Positions 7,048 to 13,239 of a stretch of DNA of 15,546 nucleotides are shown here, piece by piece; positions within the stretch are counted from its first letter, which is position 1; each line of letters opens with the position of its first letter. The DNA lies in the NCBI GenBank assembly GCA_023393655.1, contig JAEWKP010000388.1:1-15546 (forward strand). Reading direction: 5' to 3'. The DNA is from Pseudomonadota bacterium. Its GTDB lineage: Bacteria > Pseudomonadota > Alphaproteobacteria > Rhizobiales > Beijerinckiaceae. The notes under the pieces are model-generated. The model was not told the origin of the DNA. It did no database searches and worked only from the letters and a program-made list of their open reading frames with translations. Made by a program: the position numbers and the translations under genes.

Positions 7048-7074
7048 CGCGCCTCGCAATGATCGCGGGGCGCG
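7048..7074 (+). terminator. Strong hairpin after thrS, likely terminator
   Basis: CGCGCCTCGC pairs with GCGGGGCGCG along ten positions, one a T-G wobble, around the loop AATGATC. It starts 21 bases after the thrS stop. No T-run follows, as is frequent in GC-rich genomes. A transcription end here is likely given that the next gene is on the opposite strand. Confidence 0.55.
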
Positions 7075-7085
7075 GCATACCCCAA

Positions 7086-7183
7086 AGCAATTCCGCAATC
7101 TCAAGATCGCGAAATTGCTCCTGGGTTTTGTTCTATCAAATTCTCTTCATGCGAACTGCTGCTCGCTTCGCTTGAAAATGCTC
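7086..7183 (+). repeat. Dispersed intergenic repeat, copy 1
   Basis: The element begins with a stem, AGCAATTCCGC pairing with GCGAAATTGCT with one mismatch, and ends in CTTCGCTTGAAAATGCTC. Copy 2 (14152-14251) has the same order: stem first, then a 43-base core matching at 34 positions, the last 18 being identical. The end of this copy runs into the stop codon of the TetR gene (7183-7185). Mosaic repeats of this kind with a GCTTGAAAATGCTC-like core are familiar between genes in Hyphomicrobiales genomes. They encode no transposase and are thought to be spread by other means. Confidence 0.75.
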
Positions 7184-7776
7184 TAGCTAGCGCTGGCGGC
7201 AACGAGCGCCTGCGCCGCGCGCCGGAGCAGGGCGGTCGCTTCGCCGGGCTCGAAGATCGGCGAACTCACGAAGGCGCCGTTGATCAGGACCGCGAGCTGG
7301 CCCGCCAACTCGTCCGCGCGGGCGACGCCGAGCCGCGCGGCGATCCCGGCGAGACGGCGGCGCAGCTCGCGCTTATGGGTGGTCGCCACCTTGCGCGCGG
7401 GATGATCGGACTCCGGGAACTCCGCCGCGACGTTAATCTGGGGGCAGCCGCGATAGTTCGGGCGCCCGACGCGCTCGCCGATCCAACCGAGATGCGCATC
7501 CAGCTCCGCAGCGGCATCGGCGTTATCCTGCGCGATACGGTCCCATGTGCCCCAGAAATCCTCGTCCTCGCGCGCCAGGAACGCCGCGATGAGGTCGTCC
7601 TTCGTTCCGAAATGGCGATAGAGGCTCGTCTTCGCGACGCCGGCCTCCGCGACGACGAGATCGACCCCCACGGCGCGGACGCCGCGCTCGTAGAAGAGCT
7701 TGCAGGCGGTCGACAGGATTTTCTCCCTGACCTCGGCCGGGCTCTCGGATCGCGCAGGTGAATCCGTTCCTGTCAT
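7183..7776 (-). CDS. TetR/AcrR-family transcriptional repressor
   Basis: A 197-residue regulator. The N-terminal helix-turn-helix covers about residues 15-62, with REKILSTACKLFYERG and the recognition region GVAKTSLYRHFGTKDDLI typical of TetR proteins. The C-terminal part is the all-helical ligand-binding and dimer domain; its ligand cannot be read from sequence. The ATG at 7776 has AGGAGG about six bases upstream, which settles the start; longer reading upstream would cross the operator region and the divergent gene. It is divergent from the oxidoreductase gene at 7922 with 145 bases between. It very likely represses that gene and perhaps itself through the inverted repeat at 7870-7904. Its stop codon touches the dispersed repeat. 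Confidence 0.93.
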   Translation of the reverse strand: MTGTDSPARSESPAEVREKILSTACKLFYERGVRAVGVDLVVAEAGVAKTSLYRHFGTKDDLIAAFLAREDEDFWGTWDRIAQDNADAAAELDAHLGWIGERVGRPNYRGCPQINVAAEFPESDHPARKVATTHKRELRRRLAGIAARLGVARADELAGQLAVLINGAFVSSPIFEPGEATALLRRAAQALVAASAS

Positions 7777-7860
7777 GTCGTCCTCCTGCCGGGGTTGCCG
7801 GGCCCGGTCAGCTTCGACCCAGGCTCGGTGTGATGCGAGAACGATGTAGCAGATTCCGGC

Positions 7861-7889
7861 TTGACACGCTACAGACCTGTTTGTACGAA
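7861..7889 (+). promoter_or_regulatory. Sigma-70-like promoter of the oxidoreductase gene
   Basis: A perfect -35 box TTGACA (7861-7866) is followed after 17 bases by TACGAA (7884-7889), a weak -10 box with three of six consensus bases. Transcription would start about 25 bases before the ATG at 7922. The -35/-10 spacer holds the left arm of the TetR-type operator. Confidence 0.5.
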
Positions 7890-7904
7890 ACATACAGGTC
7901 TGTA
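7870..7904. promoter_or_regulatory. Inverted repeat, likely TetR-family operator
   Basis: TACAGACCTGT (7870-7880) and ACAGGTCTGTA (7894-7904) are perfect 11-base inverted arms centred on base 7887, with three further pairs inside. Each arm is itself nearly palindromic (ACAG-rC-CTGT), so the site may take two repressor dimers. It lies between divergent tetR and oxidoreductase genes and covers the promoter spacer and -10 box, where bound repressor would block RNA polymerase. Confidence 0.75.
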
Positions 7905-7921
7905 TCGAAATGGAGGGGATC

Positions 7922-8944
7922 ATGCAGAACGACGCAACGACAGGGACGGAGATCGCCGTATTCGGCGCGGCAGGGCATACGGGCCGCTTCGTCGTGACGG
8001 AACTGCTTCGGCGCGGGCTCACGCCGATCGCGATCGGCCGCGATGTCGCGACGCTCGAAGCGAAGCTTCCCGGGGAGGGGATCCGGCGCCGCCAGGCGAC
8101 GCTCGACGATACCTTCTCGCTCGACCGCGCGCTCCAGGGGGCGAAAGCCGTGATCAATTGTGCCGGTCCGTTTCTCGATACGGCCGAGCCAGTGGTGACG
8201 GCCGCCCTGCGCGCGGGTATCCATTATCTAGACGTGACCGCCGAGCAGCCCAGCGCGAGCGACACGCTCGAACGCTTCGATGCGCCGGCTCGCGCGGCCG
8301 GCGTCGCCGTGATCCCCGCCATGGGCTTCTATGGCGGTCTGGCCGATCTCCTGGCCACGGCCGTGACCGGCGATGGGAAGGCGGACGCAATCGAGATCAT
8401 GATCGGCCTCGACAGCTGGCACCCGACCCGTGGCACGCGGATCACCGGCGATCGCAACACGGCCCAGCGACTGATCGTCTCGGATGGGCAACTCGCGCCG
8501 CTACCGAAACCGGCACGCGAGACGAGTTGGGACTTCGGCGGTGCGCTTGGGCGCCAGTCGCTGGTCGAGTTGCCGTTCTCTGAGATCGTTCTGATCGCAG
8601 GCCACATCCAGACCAGTGAACTCCGGACTTGGCTGAGCAGCGTGGCGCTGACCGATCTGCGCGACCCGGAGACGCCGGCGCCGCAGGCCGCCGACGAGGC
8701 AGGGCGCTCGGAACAGCGCTTCCAGGTCGACATCATCGTGACGCGTGGCGGTGAAAGACGGCGTGCCTCGATGCGCGGACGCGACATCTACGCCGTGTCG
8801 GCGCCCCTCATCTGCGAGACCGTGCAGCGGCTGCTCGATGGCCGCTTCGCTATGGCCGGCGCCCATCCGCCTGGAGCGGTCTTCGATGCGGCGAGCGTCC
8901 TGGCCGCTCTCGCTCCTGAGCATCTGGAGTACGAGCTCGGCTGA
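7922..8944 (+). CDS. Saccharopine dehydrogenase-like NAD(P)-binding oxidoreductase
   Basis: A 340-residue protein with an N-terminal Rossmann fold: IAVFGAAGHTG has the GxxGxxG dinucleotide-binding loop at about residues 15-21, followed by a second strand ending IGRD. AVINCAGPFLDTAEPVVTAALRAGIHYLDVTAE is characteristic of the saccharopine dehydrogenase NAD(P)-binding family, which also includes trans-acting enoyl reductases. True lysine-pathway saccharopine dehydrogenase is unlikely, since such proteins in bacteria mostly have unknown substrates. The ATG at 7922 is preferred to one at 7910, because the GGAGGGG run (7912-7918) acts as its RBS and overlaps the earlier ATG. It is probably controlled by the divergent TetR repressor, which suggests induction by a small molecule, perhaps the substrate. 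No signal peptide is visible. Confidence 0.85.
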   Translation: MQNDATTGTEIAVFGAAGHTGRFVVTELLRRGLTPIAIGRDVATLEAKLPGEGIRRRQATLDDTFSLDRALQGAKAVINCAGPFLDTAEPVVTAALRAGIHYLDVTAEQPSASDTLERFDAPARAAGVAVIPAMGFYGGLADLLATAVTGDGKADAIEIMIGLDSWHPTRGTRITGDRNTAQRLIVSDGQLAPLPKPARETSWDFGGALGRQSLVELPFSEIVLIAGHIQTSELRTWLSSVALTDLRDPETPAPQAADEAGRSEQRFQVDIIVTRGGERRRASMRGRDIYAVSAPLICETVQRLLDGRFAMAGAHPPGAVFDAASVLAALAPEHLEYELG

Positions 8945-9013
8945 GCCGCCCGACGAGCCGGCCTGCGCAGAGGCTCTCGCCAATCGCCCCGTCCTCATGC
9001 CAGATTGCCGGCC

Positions 9014-10303
9014 ATGCTGACGGGGTCCTATCGCAAGCGGCTCGAGGCCGATCTTCCCCGCTGGGTCGCCCAGGGCTGGCTCAGTGCCGAGAACGCTTCG
9101 GCGATCCGGCGCTCGGTCGCGAGCGAGCAGGGCGGCATCCGCCTGCCGGCCGTGCTCGGCCTGCTCGGCGGTTTGCTGATCGCGGCCAGCGTCGCGGCTT
9201 TCGTTGCGGCCGGCTGGGAGGACATTCCGCGCCTCGTCAAGCTCGGCATGATCCTCGCGGCGATCGCCATCTGCATCGCCTATGCCTTCCGGCTGGAGCG
9301 CCAGGGCTCGCCGCGCGGCGCCGATGCGGCCGTTACCTGCGGCGTGCTGATCTTCGGCGCGGGCTTGGCACTGGTCGGCCAGATGTACCATCTGCCTGCG
9401 GACTGGCCGGGCGGAGCCTTGCTGGTTGCGCTCGGCGGCCTGATCGCCGCCGTCCTGATGCGCTCGAACGGTGCGCTGGCGATCGCGCTGATCGCGATCT
9501 GCGCCTGGAGCGGCGGACGCTGGGAGGAGGCACGCAGCGGCGCCCATCTCGGCTTCTTCATCCTCTACCTGCCGGCCCTGTGGATCTCGCTGTCGCGCGA
9601 CAACCGGCTGGTGCATCACCTCGTCGTGTTGGCGGCAGCGGCCTGGCTCGCGATGGCGCCGGGTTACGGGCTGTTCGATCGCTTCGATTACGGGCTCCTG
9701 GCCTATGGGCTCGCACTCGCCGTGTTCTATGTGGCGCTGGGTGCATTGGCGCTCGACCGGGGCCTGCCTTCGGTGCTGACCGCCTGCCTGCCCTGGGGAT
9801 TGCTGGGGCTGGTGCTGGTGCTGAACACGGAGCTGATCCGCATCCTCGACCGCGACGAGGCGCGGGCGGGACACGCCTTCCGTTTCGTCTTCCTGGCCTA
9901 TGCCGTCGCGATTCCCGTGGTCGCCTGTCTGGCAGGATTTGCCCGCGAGCGGCGTTTCGCCTGGCCCCTGGCGGCGGGACTCGCCTTCGCACTGCTGGTG
10001 CCGGCCGTGTTCTGGACCGGTATCGTCACCGCCATGGCCGGCAAGATCATCGTCGCGAGTCTCGTGCTGCTGACGGCGACGGCGCTGGTGGTGGCCGGGT
10101 CTGTCGGCGGCATCAGGAGGCTGGTGCTGGCAGGCTCGGTCCTGTTCGGCGTCGCGATCCTCATCCTGCTTTGGCAGACGATCGGCACGCTGCTCGACCA
10201 GTCGCTGTTCTTCCTCGTCGCGGGTGCAGCGCTTCTGGCGATCGCCTCCGGCGCGCGGCGCCTCTTCGCCCGCCTCAACCCGCCTGAGAAGGAAGCCGCC
10301 TGA
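9014..10303 (+). CDS. DUF2157 multipass membrane protein
   Basis: A 429-residue protein. The first 45 residues are soluble (RKRLEADLPRWVAQGWLSAENASAIRRS), resembling the DUF2157 start, in which a helical segment precedes LGLLGGLLIAASVAAFVAAGWEDIP. The rest is a series of about twelve hydrophobic helices. The biochemical role of DUF2157 proteins is unknown. The ATG at 9014 is preferred over a TTG at 9005; neither has a convincing Shine-Dalgarno. The stop overlaps the start of the next gene by one base (TGATG), so the two are translationally coupled, and this pairing with a GDYXXLXY protein is common for the family. It begins 69 bases after the oxidoreductase gene but is likely a separate unit. 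Confidence 0.88.
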   Translation: MLTGSYRKRLEADLPRWVAQGWLSAENASAIRRSVASEQGGIRLPAVLGLLGGLLIAASVAAFVAAGWEDIPRLVKLGMILAAIAICIAYAFRLERQGSPRGADAAVTCGVLIFGAGLALVGQMYHLPADWPGGALLVALGGLIAAVLMRSNGALAIALIAICAWSGGRWEEARSGAHLGFFILYLPALWISLSRDNRLVHHLVVLAAAAWLAMAPGYGLFDRFDYGLLAYGLALAVFYVALGALALDRGLPSVLTACLPWGLLGLVLVLNTELIRILDRDEARAGHAFRFVFLAYAVAIPVVACLAGFARERRFAWPLAAGLAFALLVPAVFWTGIVTAMAGKIIVASLVLLTATALVVAGSVGGIRRLVLAGSVLFGVAILILLWQTIGTLLDQSLFFLVAGAALLAIASGARRLFARLNPPEKEAA

Positions 10304-10920
10304 TGCGCGCGCTTTCGGCCGATAACCTCGTCGCCAAGGTGCCGCTGGTCTGGCGTGCGCTGGCAACCGCGCTGCTGCTGGGGCTCGTCCTGCTGGCGCT
10401 CGTCGAGCAGCGGGCGCGCATCCTGCGGGGCGGCACCGAGATCCGGCTGCGGAGCGTGCCGGTCGATCCGCGCGATCTCTTCCGCGGCGATTACGTCATC
10501 CTCGCCTATCCGATCAGCACGGTCGAGGCCGATGCTGCGGGCCAGCCGGGCTTCGAGCGTGGCGAGCGGGTCTATGTCAGCCTCGGCCGGGACGAGCAGG
10601 GCTTCGCCAAGGCGACCGGTGTCACGCGCGACTGGCCGAAGGCCGGCGACGGCACGGTGGTGATCGCCGGACGCGTCACCTCGACTTCGGCCTGCGCCAC
10701 CAATGAGAACGGCGACTTCGATTGCAGCGGGCGGCGCAACCGACTGCGCATCGCCTATGGGCTCGAGAGCTATTTCGTGCCGCAGGGTGAGGGCAAGGCG
10801 ATCGAGACGACCGACAAGGCCCGGATCGAGGTCGTCGCCGCCGTCTCTTCATCGGGAGAGGCCGCGATCAAGCGCCTGCTGATTGACGGCAAGCCGGTCT
10901 ACGCCGAGCCGCCGTACTGA
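10303..10920 (+). CDS. GDYXXLXY-domain membrane-anchored protein
   Basis: A 205-residue protein with one N-terminal transmembrane helix (about residues 18-36, ALATALLLGLVLLALVEQR) and a domain outside the membrane. The name-giving motif GDYVILAY is at 62-69, preceded by VPVDPRDLFRG. Two Cys (SACATNENGDFDC) lie within the domain and could form a disulfide if it faces the periplasm. The function of the family is unknown; members normally stand next to DUF2157 or DUF4401 membrane proteins, as here. The start overlaps the upstream stop, with GAGAAGGAAG as RBS inside the upstream gene, so equal synthesis of the two proteins is likely. A joint envelope role is inferred only from the coupling. Confidence 0.9.
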   Translation: MRALSADNLVAKVPLVWRALATALLLGLVLLALVEQRARILRGGTEIRLRSVPVDPRDLFRGDYVILAYPISTVEADAAGQPGFERGERVYVSLGRDEQGFAKATGVTRDWPKAGDGTVVIAGRVTSTSACATNENGDFDCSGRRNRLRIAYGLESYFVPQGEGKAIETTDKARIEVVAAVSSSGEAAIKRLLIDGKPVYAEPPY

Positions 10921-11080
10921 ATTCAGCCCGCTGAACAGCTCGTTTCGATCGGCGCGGCATCACATTGCCGTGTCGGTGCCGCTTCGTCTCACCCCCGCCG
11001 CAAAGCCGCTCATGATCGGCCACACGCGCTTGTGACAACACGCCGCGTGACGCGAATCCTGCGGAGTTATATGAACGGCA

Positions 11081-11110
11081 GATGAACGAACTCGACAGTG
11101 AGCGTTCATC
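11081..11110. promoter_or_regulatory. ATGAACG inverted/direct repeat upstream of opgC
   Basis: GATGAACG (11081-11088) and CGTTCATC (11103-11110) are perfect inverted 8-base arms 14 bases apart. A further direct copy of ATGAACG is at 11071-11077. TATATG (11069-11074) next to it could be a -10 box. The arrangement resembles a regulator binding site, or a hairpin at the start of the opgC message. No regulator is known. Confidence 0.4.
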
Positions 11111-11191
11111 TTGAAACCGAAGAACCGGAACCCTCACCGGCTGCTTGCGTTTCGATCCCGATGTTCTGGCCTGCTGAAGGACTGTCGTTCC

Positions 11192-12418
11192 GTGTCCTCC
11201 CATTCTTCCTTCAGGCGCTTCCTGCTTCTCGGCCGACCGGCCGTTGATGCGGTGCTGGCTGTGCCGGGGCGGGATGCGCGGATCGACGTGATCCGCGGGC
11301 TTTCCTTGCTGATCATCTTCGTCAACCACATGCCGGGGAACGTGGTCTCGGCCTACATGCCGCATAATTTCGGCTTTTCGGACGCGGCCGACATCTTCGT
11401 GCTGCTGGCCGGCGTTTCGGCGACGCTCGCCTATGGCGGGCTGATCGAACAGCGTGGCTTCGCGGTCGCAGGGCTGAAGCTCGGTGCGCGGGTCTGGACG
11501 CTCTACATCGCCCATATCGCGGTGTTCATCATCGTCTGCGGCGTCGTTGCCACGGCGGTGACGCGGACGCAGAACCCGCTCTATATCGAAACGATCAACA
11601 TCCAGCCGTTCTTCCGCGACACGGTCGAGGCGCTGATCGGCGCGCTGACGCTGACCTACCAGCCCTCCTATCTCGATATCTTGCCGCTCTATATCGTGCT
11701 GCTCGCGCTGTTCCCGGTGATCTACTATGCGGTGCGTCTGAGCCCTCTGCTCACGCTGGCCTGCTCGCTGACGATCTGGCAAGCGGCGCTCGCCTTCGAG
11801 CTCAGCCTGCCCAATGGCAATGCCGGTGTCTGGTTCTTCAATCCGTTTGCGTGGCAGGTCGTGTTCACGCTTGGCGTCGTCATCGGGCGCGGGGCGCAAC
11901 TCGGGATCCGCGCGCCGCGTCTCGTCTGGCTTGATCTCGCAGCGGTCGTCTTCATCGCCTTCGCCTGGGCGGTGAAGATATCGAGCGGCAATCCGACCGG
12001 TATCGTCGCACTGAACGACTGGTTCGATTCCGTGCAGCTCGGTTCGGACAAGACCAATCTCGCCTGGACGCGGCTCCTGCATATCGGCGCGCTGGCCTGG
12101 CTGGCGATCCGCTGGCTGCCGGCGGGGCCCGCTCTGGGGAAGGCTCTGCCGGGCCGCATGCTGGCCAGTGCGGGGCAGAACTCGCTCCATGTCTTCTGCG
12201 CGGGGATCGTCCTCTCGATCATCGGGCAGATCCTGCTCGCGGAAACATCCTTCGATCTGGGCGTTCAGTTGCTGATATGCACGGCTGGCGTTACAATTCT
12301 GACAGGGTTAGGGATTTTCCTGTCGTGGTACCGTTCGATCACGAAACGCGGCGCAAGCGCCGAGACGGCCCCGGTCCGTGGCGCACCGCCAGCGCGGCCT
12401 TCCTTCTCCTCGCACTGA
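11192..12418 (+). CDS. opgC: OpgC-type membrane acyltransferase
   Basis: A 408-residue multipass membrane protein. RDARIDVIRGLSLLIIFVNHMPGN, with the conserved R and H of the acyltransferase-3 fold, and FSDAADIFVLLAGVSATLAYG near the N-terminus are typical of OpgC, which transfers succinyl groups to osmoregulated periplasmic glucans. About ten hydrophobic helices follow. There is no ATG before the conserved region. GTG 11192 with AAGGA ten bases upstream is chosen; TTG 11111 is possible, but codons 11111-11191 are less GC-rich at third positions and rich in Arg and Cys. The last 30 residues are a hydrophilic tail (AETAPVRGAPPARPSFSSH) that overlaps the start of the SGNH gene. No glucan synthase genes are in the window, so the acceptor is inferred from the family. 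Confidence 0.85.
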   Translation: MSSHSSFRRFLLLGRPAVDAVLAVPGRDARIDVIRGLSLLIIFVNHMPGNVVSAYMPHNFGFSDAADIFVLLAGVSATLAYGGLIEQRGFAVAGLKLGARVWTLYIAHIAVFIIVCGVVATAVTRTQNPLYIETINIQPFFRDTVEALIGALTLTYQPSYLDILPLYIVLLALFPVIYYAVRLSPLLTLACSLTIWQAALAFELSLPNGNAGVWFFNPFAWQVVFTLGVVIGRGAQLGIRAPRLVWLDLAAVVFIAFAWAVKISSGNPTGIVALNDWFDSVQLGSDKTNLAWTRLLHIGALAWLAIRWLPAGPALGKALPGRMLASAGQNSLHVFCAGIVLSIIGQILLAETSFDLGVQLLICTAGVTILTGLGIFLSWYRSITKRGASAETAPVRGAPPARPSFSSH

Positions 12419-13167
12419 ATTCCGCGGCGGGCGCGGCGCCGATGCCGCCGCCGCCCGATATCCGCTGCCGCGCGGAGGCGTCCAAGACACTGTTCCAGCC
12501 GCGCCTGCCGGCGGCGCGCAAGGCCCTCCAGGAAACCGGCCGCCTGACCGTGGTGGCGCTAGGCTCCTCGGCAACCGCGGGCTCCGGCGCCAGCGCCGAC
12601 GACAAGAGCTATCCGGCCGTGCTCCAGGCGGAGCTGCGCCGGCGCCTGCCCGGGGCGGAGGTCAGGGTCGTCAACAAGGGGGTCGGCGGCCAGTCGGCCT
12701 ATGACATGCTGCTGCGCATGCAGGCCGATGTCGTCGATGAGAAGCCGGCGATCGTGATCTGGCAGACCGTCATCAACGATGCGATCCGCGATATCGGCGA
12801 GGACAAGCTCGCCAAGATCCTGCGCAAGGGCGTGGCCAAGGCTCGCGCCGCTGGGATCGAGATGATCCTGATGGACCTGCCCTGGCTGCCGCGCGAGGGT
12901 CGCTACCCGCATTACGACGACTATCGCGCCGTGCTGGTGAAGACGGCGCAGGATCAGGGGGTCTCGCTGTTTCCGCGTTACGCGATGATGAAGGGCTGGT
13001 CGAATTCGCGCCAGTTCACGCCGGAGGAACTCGTCGGCATGGACGGGCTGCATCTGGTCGATGCCGGCTACCGTTGCCTGGCGCTGCGGCTGGCCGACGG
13101 GATCGTCGCCGGGATCGGGCCGGTGAGGATCGAGACGGCCGGCAAGGGCGCAAGGCCGACGAACTGA
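12325..13167 (+). CDS. Exported SGNH/GDSL-family hydrolase
   Basis: A 280-residue protein with a signal peptide: basic HETRRKRRD, then TASAAFLLLALNSAAG with likely cleavage near AGA. The SGNH blocks follow. The nucleophile Ser82 is in ALGSSATAGSG (GSS instead of GDS), Gly is in NKGVGG, the block III Asn151 is in TVIND, and the catalytic Asp240 and His243 are in GMDGLHL. Such enzymes cleave or transfer acyl esters on glycans and lipids. GTG 12325 is chosen for AGGG ten bases upstream and a normal signal peptide; ATG 12277 is possible. Starting after opgC (ATG 12442) would lose the signal peptide. The gene overlaps opgC by 94 bases in another frame, so the two are coupled, and it may trim or add acyl groups in the periplasm on the same glycan. 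Confidence 0.85.
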   Translation: MVPFDHETRRKRRDGPGPWRTASAAFLLLALNSAAGAAPMPPPPDIRCRAEASKTLFQPRLPAARKALQETGRLTVVALGSSATAGSGASADDKSYPAVLQAELRRRLPGAEVRVVNKGVGGQSAYDMLLRMQADVVDEKPAIVIWQTVINDAIRDIGEDKLAKILRKGVAKARAAGIEMILMDLPWLPREGRYPHYDDYRAVLVKTAQDQGVSLFPRYAMMKGWSNSRQFTPEELVGMDGLHLVDAGYRCLALRLADGIVAGIGPVRIETAGKGARPTN

Positions 13168-13239
13168 GGCCTTTGTCATTCCCGGTTCGCGCCTGTGGAG
13201 CCTCCCGAAGGACAACGGGCGTACGAAGAGGGCCCCGGC

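Noticed and set aside
4882..7104. A 740-codon open frame on the minus strand
   Set aside because: It lies antisense to all of thrS, whose product is complete and conserved. High GC content leaves long stop-free antisense frames; the translation resembles no family.
8501..10366. A 621-codon minus-strand open frame rich in Arg, Gln, Asp and His
   Set aside because: It is antisense to the oxidoreductase and DUF2157 genes; the composition is typical of an antisense shadow of hydrophobic membrane protein codons.
10868..12190. A 440-codon minus-strand open frame
   Set aside because: It is antisense to opgC, with Arg/Asp/Gln-rich low-information translation and no start or domain support.
12541..12590. 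Loss of the GDSL motif in the SGNH hydrolase (GSS instead of GDS)
   Set aside because: The Ser nucleophile, block III Asn and DGLH dyad are all intact; the Asp of GDS varies within the family, so this is not evidence of inactivity.
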